From Streptomyces fungicidicus (GTDB lineage: Bacteria; Actinomycetota; Actinomycetes; Streptomycetales; Streptomycetaceae), in contig NZ_CP023407.1 in assembly GCF_003665435.1 (NCBI RefSeq), positions 1,984,001-2,048,000 of the forward strand: a stretch of 64,000 nucleotides of DNA, in the 5' to 3' direction. Within the stretch, counting starts at the first letter, position 1. Every line of letters starts with the position of its first letter. A model generated the notes under the pieces. It worked only from the letters and a program-made list of their open reading frames with translations, did not search any database and was not told the DNA's origin. A program made the position numbers and the translations under genes. Below, piece after piece: positions 1-13,593 of this stretch.

Positions 1-30
1 GGGACTGGCGGGCAGGCGCCACCTGTGTGT

Positions 31-51
31 TCCGCACGCCTTTGTGCGGGA
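31..51 (-). terminator. Weak hairpin after gltD
   Basis: A short inverted repeat (CCGCAC at 32-37, GTGCGG at 44-49, six-base loop) lies about 40 nt past the gltD stop. It could end the gltBD transcript, but there is no T-run and the stem is only 6 bp. Nothing else is seen in bases 1-92. Confidence 0.3.
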
Positions 52-92
52 CGCATATGAGGGACCGTCAGGTCACCTCGTCGGCCGCTCGG

Positions 93-1548
93 TCAGACCG
101 CCAGCGCGCGGTCCGTCGGGCGGATCGGGGCCGGCAGCTCGCTCGCCCCCGTGAGGAAGCGGTCGCAGCCGCGGGCGGCCGAGCGGCCCTCGGCGATCGC
201 CCACACGATGAGCGACTGGCCGCGGCCCGCGTCACCGGCGACGAACACCCCGGGCACGTTGGTCTGGAAGTCGGCGTCGCGGGCGATGTTACCGCGTTCG
301 TCGAGGTCCAGGCCGAACTGCTCGACCAGGCCGTTGTCCCGGTCGGTGCCGGTGAAGCCCATGGCGAGGGTGACCAGCTGGGCCGGGATCCTGCGCTCGG
401 TGCCCGGCTTCGGGGTCAGCCTGCCGTCGACGAACTCCACCTCGCTCAGGTGCAACCACTGGACGTTGCCGTCCTCGTCGCCCTCGAAGTGGGTGGTGGA
501 GACGGAGTAGACCCGCTCACCGCCCTCCTCGTGCGCGGACGTGACCTTGTAGAGCATCGGGAAGGTCGGCCAGGGCTGGGCAACCGGGTTCCGCTCCTCG
601 CCCGGGCGGGGCATGATCTCCAGCTGCGTCACGGACGCGGCGCCCTGGCGGTGGGCGGTGCCCACGCAGTCGGCGCCGGTGTCGCCGCCGCCGATGACGA
701 CGACGTGCTTGCCCTCGGCCGAGATCGGCGGGGCGACGTAGTCGCCCTCCTGCACCTTGTTGGCCAGCGGCAGGTACTCCATGGCCTGGTGGATGCCCTT
801 GAGCTCACGGCCGGGCACGGGCAGGTCGCGGGCGGTCGTCGCGCCGACGGCGAGCACCACGGCGTCGTACCGCTTGCGCAGCGCGGTCGCCGGCATGTCG
901 CGGCCGATCTCGACGCCGGTGCGGAACTTGGTGCCCTCCGCGCGCATCTGCTCGATACGGCGGTTGATGTGCCGCTTCTCCATCTTGAACTCGGGGATGC
1001 CGTAGCGCAGCAGGCCGCCGATGCGGTCGGCGCGCTCGTAGACGGCGACCGTGTGGCCGGCCCGGGTCAGCTGCTGGGCGGCGGCCAGGCCCGCGGGGCC
1101 GGAGCCGACGACCGCGACGGTCTTGCCGGACAGCCGCTCGGGGACCTGCGGGGCGACGTCACCGGTCTCCCACGCCTTGTCGATGATCGAGACCTCGACG
1201 TTCTTGATGGTGACCGGCGGCTGGTTGATGCCGAGCACGCACGCCGACTCGCACGGAGCGGGACACAGCCGCCCGGTGAACTCCGGGAAGTTGTTGGTGG
1301 CGTGCAGCCGCTCGGAGGCGGCGCCCCAGTCCTCGCGGTAGGCGTAGTCGTTCCACTCGGGGATGAGGTTCCCGAGCGGGCAGCCGTTGTGGCAGAACGG
1401 GATGCCGCAGTCCATGCAGCGGCTGGCCTGCTTGCTGATGATCGGCAGCAGGGAACCGGGAACGTAGACCTCGTTCCAGTCCTTCCTGCGCTCCTCGACC
1501 GGACGGGAGGTGGCGACCTCGCGACCGTGGTTCAGAAAGCCCTTCGGG

Positions 1549-1556
<8 letters not shown>
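93..1556 (-). CDS. gltD: Glutamate synthase (NADPH) small subunit
   Basis: Beta subunit of glutamate synthase (487 aa, usual length). It passes NADPH electrons to the large subunit, which turns 2-oxoglutarate and glutamine into two glutamates in the cytosol. Seen: an N-terminal 4Fe-4S cluster region with C47, C50, C55 and C59 ([14 protein letters not shown]) and a second Cys set at C98, C102, C106; an FAD-binding GxGxxG near residue 151 (VVGSGPAG); an NADPH-binding GGGDTG near residue 289. Its ATG lies inside the last codons of gltB (8-nt overlap, ATGGCTGA), so translation is probably coupled. Identification is firm. Confidence 0.97.
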
Positions 1557-6150
<4,594 letters not shown>

Positions 6151-6522
6151 CGGCTCTCCCGTCGTCGTCATGTGGCATGTTCAGGTGCCGAGGGACGACG
6201 TTGGCCCTCTGCGTGGTGCGAAATTTCGTGCAGGTTACATGATGGAGCGGCTCTCGGAAACCGGGATAATCCGTTCCAGCATGCGGACACCACATGGATC
6301 GCGGCGGGGTTCCGCGCCTGGCGGTGGAAGCTATGGAGACCGGGTGGGACAGATCGATGTCCGCCGGTCCGATGGCGGGAAAGGGCTCCTTCGCCCGCTC
6401 CGCGGGGGGCGCGCCGCCGGCCTCGTTGCCCACAGCGCTTACGGCTCATGCCCAATGGTCATGCGGTCGAAACCAGCAAGTAATGATTACTTATACGGCC
6501 CATCGCATACGTTCGAGCCGCA
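6151..6522. other. 372-nt gap upstream of gltB
   Basis: No credible gene is seen here. It holds the probable gltB promoter region and, near its far end, a perfect AT-rich inverted repeat at 6478-6492 (arms AAGTAA/TTACTT around TGA). That repeat stands out in such GC-rich DNA and lies about 30 nt past the stop of the VIT1-type gene. Confidence 0.6.
6223..6238 (-). promoter_or_regulatory. GlnR-like box and possible gltB -10
   Basis: On the minus strand the sequence is GTAAC, six bases, GAAAT, close to the actinobacterial GlnR half-site pattern GTnAC-n6-GaAAc. A possible -10 (TAACCT, 6232-6237) overlaps it. This would fit nitrogen control of gltBD, but only one a/b site pair is clear and the link is inferred. 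Confidence 0.35.
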
Positions 6523-7254
6523 TCATCCTACGGCGGTTCCGAACAGCGTGCCCAGGGCGTACGTCACACCGGCCGCCGCGCCGCCGAGGGCGAGCTGCCG
6601 CAGACCGCTGTACCACCAGGTCCGCGCCGTCACCTTGGCCACCACCGCGCCGCACAGGAAGAGTCCGAGCAGGGCCAGCAGCACGGCCGGCCACAGGCTG
6701 CTCGCGCCGAGCAGATAGGGCAGCACCGGGAGCAGGGCGCCCAGCGCGAAGGAGCCGAAGCTGGACACGGCGGCGACGGTGGGCGAGGGGAGGTCGCCGG
6801 GGTCGATGCCGAGTTCCTCGCGGGCGTGGATCTCCAGCGCCTGCTCGGGGTCCTTGGACAGCTGGCGGGCGACCTCGCGGGCCAGTTCGGGCTCGACTCC
6901 GCGGGACTCGTAGAGCGCGGCGAGCTCGGCCTCCTCGTCCTTGGGGTGCTTGCGCAGCTCCCGCCGCTCGACGTCGAGCTCGGCCTCGACCAGCTCGCGC
7001 TGGGAGGCGACGGAGGTGTACTCGCCGGCGGCCATGGAGAAGGCGCCGGCGGCCAGACCGGCGAGCCCGCTGAGCACGATGGTCTGCTGTCCGACGGCGC
7101 CGCCGGCCACACCGGTCATCAGGGCGAGGTTGGAGACCAGCCCGTCCATCGCGCCGAACACCGCGGGGCGCAGCCAGCCGCCGTTGACGTCGCGGTGGGT
7201 GTGGTTGTCGCGGTGCGCCTCGTGCAGCGACGCCTCGTTCTCGATGATGGCCAT
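6523..7254 (-). CDS. VIT1/CCC1-family metal transporter
   Basis: Predicted inner-membrane protein of 243 aa in the VIT1/CCC1 family, whose characterised members move Fe2+ or Mn2+. Seen: the family N-terminus HTHRDVNGGWLRPAVFGAMDG leading into the first membrane helix; about five hydrophobic segments; and between helices 2 and 3 a charged, Glu-rich cytosolic stretch (EAELDVERRELRKHPKDEE), the expected metal-binding part. The start at 7254 (MAIIEN) is chosen because GGGGGAG lies 6 nt upstream; an earlier in-frame ATG at 7284 lacks a comparable site. It points the same way as gltB and diverges from the ADP-ribosylglycohydrolase operon. The metal cannot be told from sequence. Confidence 0.85.
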   Translation of the reverse strand: MAIIENEASLHEAHRDNHTHRDVNGGWLRPAVFGAMDGLVSNLALMTGVAGGAVGQQTIVLSGLAGLAAGAFSMAAGEYTSVASQRELVEAELDVERRELRKHPKDEEAELAALYESRGVEPELAREVARQLSKDPEQALEIHAREELGIDPGDLPSPTVAAVSSFGSFALGALLPVLPYLLGASSLWPAVLLALLGLFLCGAVVAKVTARTWWYSGLRQLALGGAAAGVTYALGTLFGTAVG

Positions 7255-7514
7255 GCGGCTCCCCCAGCTCTCTTCTTTGGACATGTTCTACTTCTCGACA
7301 ACGCCAAATGTATTCCTTCCCATTCCTGCCCGCCAGCAAGGAAAGGCTGGGCTAACCTGCGGTTTTGCGGTTTCCGGCGGTACGGGTGGATGGCCGTCCC
7401 CGGACGTCGACCGGGTGACGCTGGGGCGGGTGAGGCTGCGCCGGACACCGCACAGGGGACAGTTCCGCAAAGGGCTCCGCGCCTTTCGGGGCGCCCCTGA
7501 GAGGAGAGCCGCGC

Positions 7515-8519
7515 ATGGCGTCGACCACCCGCATCCCCTCTGCCCCGGCGCCCGGGGACGCCCTCGGGCTCCGCGAGCGGGCCCGCGGCGCGCTGCTCGG
7601 TCTGGCCGTGGGCGACGCGCTGGGCGCCCCGGCGGAGAACATGAAGCCCTCCGAGATCCGCGCACGCTGGGGCCGCATCACGGGATACGTGACGGACCAC
7701 CCGGCGGGCACGGACGACACGGAGTACGCGATCTTCTCCGGTCTGCTGCTGGCCCGGCACGGCTCCGCGCTCACCCCCGCGCATGTCGGGGCGGCCTGGC
7801 ACGAGCTGATCGCGGACCGCGCGGAGGGCCGCTTCCGGGGCGCCGGTTTCAGTGAGCGCGGCACGCTGGAGAACCTGCGCCGGGGGCTGGCGGCGCCCAT
7901 CTCGGCCCAGCACCGGCACGCGTGGAGCGACGGGCTGGCGATGCGCGCGGCGCCCCACGGGGTGTTCGCGGCGGGCCGTCCCGACGAGGCGGCCCGGCTG
8001 GCGGCGATCGACGGCTCGGTCAGTCACGACGGCGAGGGCATCCACGGCGGCCGGGCGGTCGCGGCGGGCGTCGCGGCGGCGATGGCCGGGGCGCCGGTGG
8101 TCGCGGTGGTGGCCTCCGCGCTGGCGGTGGTGCCGGACGACTCCTGGACCGCCCGGTCGCTGCGCCGCGCCGTGACCGCCGCCCACCTGGGCGAACGCGC
8201 GGTGCGGGCGGCGGTGGTGATCGGCGGCTACCCGTGGACCGACCTGGCGCCCGAGGCGGTCGCCCTCGCCTTCGGCGCGTACGCGGCGGCCGACGGCGAC
8301 TTCGAGCAGGCGGTGCTGACGGCCGTCAACATGGGCCGCGACGCCGACACCACGGCGGCGGTGGCCGGCGCCCTGGCGGGCGCGACACGGGGCGCGTCGG
8401 CGATCCCGCCGGCCTGGTCGTCCGCCATCACCCCGGCCCGCGGCAGCTGCCTCCCCGCGATGGCGGGCCACCACGTCCTGGACATCGCGACCCTCCTGAC
8501 CCCGGAGCCCCCCACATGA
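7515..8519 (+). CDS. ADP-ribosylglycohydrolase family protein (first of four)
   Basis: Cytosolic protein of 334 aa with the DraG/ARH all-helical fold, whose known members cleave N- or O-glycosidic ADP-ribose bonds using two Mg2+ ions. All expected metal ligands are visible: GDALGAPAE with E41, TDDT at 66-69, and GRDADT with D276, D278 and T279. A clear ribosome site (GGAGAG) precedes the ATG. The last bases overlap the next start as ATGA, beginning a coupled run of four paralogues plus a CoA-transferase and a lyase. The real substrate is unknown; family members also act on other N-glycosides. I consider this copy catalytically intact. Confidence 0.88.
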   Translation: MASTTRIPSAPAPGDALGLRERARGALLGLAVGDALGAPAENMKPSEIRARWGRITGYVTDHPAGTDDTEYAIFSGLLLARHGSALTPAHVGAAWHELIADRAEGRFRGAGFSERGTLENLRRGLAAPISAQHRHAWSDGLAMRAAPHGVFAAGRPDEAARLAAIDGSVSHDGEGIHGGRAVAAGVAAAMAGAPVVAVVASALAVVPDDSWTARSLRRAVTAAHLGERAVRAAVVIGGYPWTDLAPEAVALAFGAYAAADGDFEQAVLTAVNMGRDADTTAAVAGALAGATRGASAIPPAWSSAITPARGSCLPAMAGHHVLDIATLLTPEPPT

Positions 8520-9850
8520 CCACCACCACACCACCCCCCGACACCGCGTCCACCACAACTCCCCCACCCGCAACTCCCCCACCCGCAGCCGCCGACGGTG
8601 GCTCCGCCCCACAGGGGCCACCCGCACCCGACGACGAGAGCCGCACGGGTGGTGCGGGTGGGAACATCCGGGCCGAAGGCGAAGCCGAGGCCGAAACCCC
8701 CACCCCCCAACCGCAACCGCAACCGCAGCCGCAGGCAATGGCCAGAATCGAGGGCCTCCTCCTCGGCCTGGCCGCAGGCGACGCCGCCGGCTGGCCCGCC
8801 GCCCGCCACCGCGCAGCGAGAATGCCCGAGTGGACCCGCCGCCTCACCCGCGAACTCGACACCTTCGCGGAGCAGAACGCCACCACCACCCTCCCCGTCC
8901 CCATCGCCCTCAACCAGCCCCCCGAGCCCCTCCGCCTCGGCCCCTCCGACGACGCCGAGTGGGCGGCCTTCGCCGCCGAGGCGGTACTGCGCGCCGGCGA
9001 CGACACCGCCCTCGGCGACCTCAGCCGGGAGCGCCGCACCCGCGCCGCCATCGACCTGACCTGGAACTCCGTGGCCGCGGAAGTCGCCGCCGCCACCGAA
9101 CGCGCCCCGGAGACCGAGTCCGCCGTACTTCCACTGCGCGCCCGTATCTCCGTCCGCGCCGGCCTCGGCAACCTCGCCACCGGTCTGCGCCCGCCCGCCA
9201 CCGGCCACGACAACCCGCACTACTTCGACGACGCCGCCTGCGTACGCGCCTGTGTGCTGGCCGTCGCCCACCCCGGCGACCCCCGCGCCGCCGCCGACCT
9301 CGCCGAGTTCGACGCCCGCTACACCCAGGACGGCGACGGCGTGCACGGCGCCCGCGCCATGGCCGCCGCCGTCTCCCTCGCACTGACCGGCGCCGACCCG
9401 CACAGCTGTGTGGCGGCGGCCTGCGCCGAGCTGCCGGAGGACACGGAGATCGGCCGCAACGCCCGGCACGCGCTGAGGCTCGCGGCGGACGCCGACGGCG
9501 CCTTCGCCCTCGTACCGCCGCTGGAACACCAGATCGTCGACCACGTCTACAGCTACGGCGTCGCCGCGGCCGAGACCGTCCCGGTGGCCCTCGCCCTCAC
9601 CATCGCCGCCCACGGCCGTATCGCCGAGGCGGTCCCCGCCGCGGCCTGTCTGTCACGGGTGGCGGACTCCGCCCCCGCGCTCGCCGGCGCCCTCACCGGC
9701 GCACTGGGCGGCGGCCCGTCGATCCCGGAGTCCTGGAGGGAGAGCTGCCGCACCCTCTCCGGCTGCGCGCTCCCCCGGCTCACCGGCACCGACCTGGTGG
9801 AACTCGCCGGGCTCATGGAAGCCGCACACCCGGCCCGGGCGGGGGGATGA
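8516..9850 (+). CDS. Degenerate ADP-ribosylglycohydrolase-like protein
   Basis: 444-aa paralogue. The first 75 residues are low-complexity (Thr/Pro/Ala, then a Pro-Gln tract around 64-73). The fold is recognisable from RIEGLLLGLAAGDA onward, but the active-site set is damaged: the conserved Glu after GDALG is gone (GWPAAR), TDDT has become SDDA, and the C-terminal RDxDT has become RVADS, losing one metal-binding Asp. I infer a pseudoenzyme or one with altered chemistry. The start at 8516 overlaps the previous stop (ATGA). An internal ATG at 8738 (MARIEG) would remove the disordered tail but has no good ribosome site. The reading frame is otherwise intact with normal codon bias, so it is not a pseudogene. 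Confidence 0.75.
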   Translation: MTTTTPPPDTASTTTPPPATPPPAAADGGSAPQGPPAPDDESRTGGAGGNIRAEGEAEAETPTPQPQPQPQPQAMARIEGLLLGLAAGDAAGWPAARHRAARMPEWTRRLTRELDTFAEQNATTTLPVPIALNQPPEPLRLGPSDDAEWAAFAAEAVLRAGDDTALGDLSRERRTRAAIDLTWNSVAAEVAAATERAPETESAVLPLRARISVRAGLGNLATGLRPPATGHDNPHYFDDAACVRACVLAVAHPGDPRAAADLAEFDARYTQDGDGVHGARAMAAAVSLALTGADPHSCVAAACAELPEDTEIGRNARHALRLAADADGAFALVPPLEHQIVDHVYSYGVAAAETVPVALALTIAAHGRIAEAVPAAACLSRVADSAPALAGALTGALGGGPSIPESWRESCRTLSGCALPRLTGTDLVELAGLMEAAHPARAGG

Positions 9851-9857
9851 TTCCGGC

Positions 9858-11039
9858 ATGAAGCGCGAAAAGGTCGAAAACCATGGCCGGGGCCTGCCCC
9901 TGGACGAGCGGATCACCGGCGCCCTGGTGGGGGCGGCCGTGGGCGACGCCCTCGGCGGGCCCGTAGAGGGGTACTCCCCCGAGCGGATCGTCGAGCGGCA
10001 CGGCGGACGGGTGCACGGTGTCGTCGCCCCGTGGAACGGCGACGAGTGGCGCACCGCCCGCCCCGTCGCGCCGTACCACAAGGGCGACGGCCACGTCACC
10101 GACGACACCCTGATGACGCACGCGCTGGTCCGGGTGTACGCGGCGGTCCGCGACCACCTGGACGCCTACGCCGTCGCCGACCACCTGGTCCCGGACCTGA
10201 TGACGAACCCGCGCTGGATCCCGGAACTGGAGGCGCACGCGCTCCCGCTGCAGCGGATCTTCCTCGCCGAGAAGTGGCTCGTGGCCCGCCTGCACTACGG
10301 CCATGTCGACCCGCGCGAGGCCGGCACCGGGAACATCGTCAACTGCGGCGCCGCGATGTACATGGCCCCGGTCGGCCTGGTCAACGCGGCCCATCCGGCC
10401 GCCGCCTACGCCGAGGCGCTGGATGTCGCGGGCGCGCACCAGTCGTCGTACGGCAGGGAGGCGGCCGGGGTCCTCGCGGCGGCCGTGGCGGCGGCGTGCG
10501 CACCGGGCGCGACGGCGGACTCGGTCGTCGCGGCGTGTCTGTCCCTGGCGAAGGACGGCACCCGGGCGGCGATCGAGAAGGTCTGCGAAGTGGCCTCCCG
10601 GTACACGGACTTCGAGTCGGCGCTGGGTCCGCTGCGGGAGGCGGTGACCCCGTACGACACGGTCGGCCCGGACTACCGCTCCCCCTCCCTGGGCGCCCGC
10701 CGCCCGTCCCGGCTGCACGCCATCGAGGAACTCCCGGTGGCGCTGGGCATGGTGGTGGTGGCGGGAGGCGACTTCCGGCACGCGGTGCTGGGCTCGGTGA
10801 ACTACGGCCGCGACTGCGACTCCATCGCCACGATGGCGGGCGCCGTGACGGGGGCCCTCGGCTCACCCGTCCCCCAGGACTGGTCCAAGACGGTGGCCGA
10901 GGCCAGCCGTCTGGACCTGTGGGAGCCGGCCGCCACGCTCACCGTCGTGGCGCGCGAGGTCTTCGCGCACGACGTGGACCGCCGGCGCGCCCACGAGCGG
11001 GCGTTCGCGGAGCTGGGAGGCGCCGGATGCTCCGACTGA
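9858..11039 (+). CDS. ADP-ribosylglycohydrolase family protein (third)
   Basis: 393-aa paralogue with complete metal ligands: E37 in GDALGGPVE, TDDT at 81-84, and GRDCDS with D319, D321 and S322 (Ser for the usual Thr). It carries an insertion around residues 245-290 (region YDTVGPDYRSPSLGARRPSR) not seen in the first copy. It starts 7 nt after the second paralogue and ends 13 nt into the fourth, so it belongs to the same transcript. The intact residues argue for an active Mg2+-dependent hydrolase; whether it removes ADP-ribose from protein or acts on a small N-glycoside cannot be decided from sequence. Confidence 0.85.
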   Translation: MKREKVENHGRGLPLDERITGALVGAAVGDALGGPVEGYSPERIVERHGGRVHGVVAPWNGDEWRTARPVAPYHKGDGHVTDDTLMTHALVRVYAAVRDHLDAYAVADHLVPDLMTNPRWIPELEAHALPLQRIFLAEKWLVARLHYGHVDPREAGTGNIVNCGAAMYMAPVGLVNAAHPAAAYAEALDVAGAHQSSYGREAAGVLAAAVAAACAPGATADSVVAACLSLAKDGTRAAIEKVCEVASRYTDFESALGPLREAVTPYDTVGPDYRSPSLGARRPSRLHAIEELPVALGMVVVAGGDFRHAVLGSVNYGRDCDSIATMAGAVTGALGSPVPQDWSKTVAEASRLDLWEPAATLTVVAREVFAHDVDRRRAHERAFAELGGAGCSD

Positions 11040-12388
11040 CCTGGGTCCAGCCGGAGGACCTGATCGGCCACGAACTCCGCCAGGCGGCCCAGGACGGCCG
11101 CGAACCCTCCGCCGTCGCCGCCCGCTGGCGCGCGGCGGGCGGTCCCGAGGCCCCCCTCACCGCCGGCGCCTCCCCCCGCCCCGCCTCTCCCTACCTCCGC
11201 CTCCTGGCCACCGACCTCCTCGACGAACTGGCCGACCTGCCCAGCGCGTTGGCGGACGACGAACCGACCGACCTGGCCCGGATCACCTCCCTGTGCCCCG
11301 ACTGGCCCGTCGCCACGGGCGGTCGTGCCGCGCGTCCCGCCCGCCTGGAGGCCGCCTGGCTCGGCAGAGCGGTCGGCTGCCTCCTCGGCAAACCGGTGGA
11401 GAAACTCCCCCTCACCGCCATCCGCGACCTCGCCCGCGCCACCGGCAACTGGCCCCTCACCGGCTACTTCACCGCCCGGGGCGTCCCCGGTGAGCTGCTG
11501 GCCAGGCACCCCTGGAACCGCCGTTCCGCGGCCACCTCCCTCGCCGAGAACATCGACGGCATGCCCGAGGACGACGACCTCAACTACCCCCTCCTCAACC
11601 TGCTCGTCCTGCAGCGCCACGGCCGCGCCTTCACCACCACCGACGTGGCCCGCGTCTGGCTCGACGAGCTCCCCGCGGGACGCACCTTCACCGCGGAACG
11701 CGTCGCCTACCGCAACCTCCTCAGCGGCCTGGAACCCCCGCTGACCGCCCGCCGCCACAATCCCTTCCGCGAATGGATCGGGGCCCTGATCCGCGCGGAC
11801 GTGCACGGCTGGACCAACCCCGGCGACCCGGCCGCCGCCGCCGGGCAGGCCCACCGCGACGCCACCCTCACCCACACCGCCAACGGCGTCTACGCGGCGA
11901 TGTTCACGGCGGCCGTCATCGCCACCGCCGCCACCGGCGACCACGACGTCCACGCCTGTCTGCGCACCGGCCTCACCGTCGTACCGCCCCGCTCCCGGCT
12001 CGCCCGGGCGGTCCGCCGGGCCGTGCGGCTGGCCCGCGACCACACCGACTTCGACACCGTCGTCGACCTGCTGCACGACACCTACGCCGCCACCCACCAC
12101 TGGGTGCACGCCGTCCCCAACACCGCCCTGATCGCCGCCGCGCTCACCCACGCCGACGGCGACTTCACCGGCTCCGTCCGCCGTGCGGTGTCCGGCGGCT
12201 GGGACACCGACTCCAACGGCGCGACGGCCGGCAGCGTCGCCGCTCTACTCGCCGGTTCGCCCCGCGCCCTCCCCGAACGCTGGACGGCCCCGCTGAAGAA
12301 CCGGCTGGCCACCTCCGTCGGCGACTTCCACGGCGCCGGCTTCGACACCCTGGCCCGTCTGACCCATCTGGAGGCCACCCGCCCATGA
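11027..12388 (+). CDS. ADP-ribosylglycohydrolase family protein with N-terminal extension (fourth)
   Basis: 453 aa. Residues 1-108 form an extra N-terminal part (starting MLRLTWVQPEDLIGHEL) with no family I recognise; the hydrolase fold starts at AWLGRAVGCLLGKPVE (E125). The acidic site reads PEDDDLNY (182-184) and the last motif GGWDTDSNG (D393, D395, S396), so all metal ligands are present in a divergent form. The ATG at 11027 lies 13 nt inside the previous gene; its own stop overlaps the CoA-transferase start (ATGA). This is the most divergent of the four intact frames, suggesting a different substrate from the first and third. Confidence 0.82.
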   Translation: MLRLTWVQPEDLIGHELRQAAQDGREPSAVAARWRAAGGPEAPLTAGASPRPASPYLRLLATDLLDELADLPSALADDEPTDLARITSLCPDWPVATGGRAARPARLEAAWLGRAVGCLLGKPVEKLPLTAIRDLARATGNWPLTGYFTARGVPGELLARHPWNRRSAATSLAENIDGMPEDDDLNYPLLNLLVLQRHGRAFTTTDVARVWLDELPAGRTFTAERVAYRNLLSGLEPPLTARRHNPFREWIGALIRADVHGWTNPGDPAAAAGQAHRDATLTHTANGVYAAMFTAAVIATAATGDHDVHACLRTGLTVVPPRSRLARAVRRAVRLARDHTDFDTVVDLLHDTYAATHHWVHAVPNTALIAAALTHADGDFTGSVRRAVSGGWDTDSNGATAGSVAALLAGSPRALPERWTAPLKNRLATSVGDFHGAGFDTLARLTHLEATRP

Positions 12389-13593
12389 CCCCCGAACCCA
12401 CGCCCCCCGGTCCCCCGCTGAGCGGCCTGCGCGTCCTGGACCTGGCCACCCTCTTCGCCGGCCCCCTCGCCGCGACGATGCTCGGCGACTTCGGCGCGGA
12501 GGTCGTCAAGGTCGAGCATCCGACGAAGCCGGACCCGTGCCGCGGCCACGGCCCGTCGAAGGACGGCATCGGTCTGTGGTGGAAGGTGCTCGGCCGCAAC
12601 AAGCGCGCCATCACCCTCGACCTGTCCCGGCCGGGCGGCCGGGCGACCCTGCTCCGCATGGCCGAGTCCGCCGATGTGATCATCGAGAACTTCCGCCCCG
12701 GCACCCTGGAGAAGTGGGATCTGGGCTGGCCCGAACTCTCCGCCGCCAACCCCCGGCTGGTCCTGGTCCGGGTCACCGGCTTCGGGCAGTTCGGCCCGTA
12801 CGCGCACCGCCCGGGCTTCGGCACCCTGGCCGAGGCGATGAGCGGATTCGCCGCGATCACCGGCGAGCCCGGAGCCCCGCCCACCCTGCCGCCGTTCGGC
12901 CTGGCCGACTCGATCGCGGGCCTGACCACGGCGTACGCGGTGATGACCGCCCTGGCCGGACGGGACCGCACCGGGGAGGGCCAGGTCGTCGACATGGCCC
13001 TGATCGAGCCGATCCTGACCGCGCTCGGACCCCAGCCGACCTGGTACGACCAGTTGGGCCACGTCCAGCCGCGCACCGGGAACCGCACCCGGAACAACGC
13101 GCCCAGGGGCACCTACCTCACCGCCGACGGCGCCTGGGTCGCCGTCTCCACCTCGGCCCAGTCGGTCGCCGAGCGGGTGATGCACCTGGTGGGCAGGCCG
13201 GAGCTGATCGACGAGCCCTGGTTCGCGACCGGCGAGGACCGGGCCCGGCACGCGGACGTCCTGGACGAGGCGGTCGGCGGCTGGATCGCCCGGCACACCC
13301 GCACCGACGTCCTGGCGGCCTTCGAGAAGGCGGAGGCGGCCGTCGCCCCCGTCCAGGACGTCCGGGACGTGATGACGGACCCGCAGTACCTGGCGCTGAA
13401 CTCGATCACCACGGTCGACGATCCCGAGCTGGGCCCGCTGCGCATGCAGAACGTCCTCTTCCGGCTGTCCGCCACCCCGGGAGCGATCCGCTGGGCGGGC
13501 CGCCCGCACGGCGCGGACACCGAGGAGGTCCTGACCGAGCTGGGCCTCACCCCGGCCGACCTCGCGGAGCTGCGCGCGGAGGGAGCCCTGTGA
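12385..13593 (+). CDS. Class III CoA-transferase (CaiB/BaiF family)
   Basis: 402 aa. Enzymes of this family move CoA between carboxylic acids through an Asp-linked anhydride. Seen: the N-terminal GLRVLDLATLFAGPLAATML and GAEVVKVEHP, the mid motif NPRLVLVRVTGFGQFGPY, and the catalytic Asp in GQVVDMALIEP, together diagnostic of the family. It overlaps the fourth hydrolase paralogue by 4 nt and the lyase by 4 nt (GTGA). A CoA-transferase next to a CitE-like lyase is the arrangement used to activate and then cleave a branched dicarboxylic or hydroxy acid (as in itaconate or mesaconate breakdown), but the substrate here is not evident. Confidence 0.9.
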   Translation: MTPEPTPPGPPLSGLRVLDLATLFAGPLAATMLGDFGAEVVKVEHPTKPDPCRGHGPSKDGIGLWWKVLGRNKRAITLDLSRPGGRATLLRMAESADVIIENFRPGTLEKWDLGWPELSAANPRLVLVRVTGFGQFGPYAHRPGFGTLAEAMSGFAAITGEPGAPPTLPPFGLADSIAGLTTAYAVMTALAGRDRTGEGQVVDMALIEPILTALGPQPTWYDQLGHVQPRTGNRTRNNAPRGTYLTADGAWVAVSTSAQSVAERVMHLVGRPELIDEPWFATGEDRARHADVLDEAVGGWIARHTRTDVLAAFEKAEAAVAPVQDVRDVMTDPQYLALNSITTVDDPELGPLRMQNVLFRLSATPGAIRWAGRPHGADTEEVLTELGLTPADLAELRAEGAL

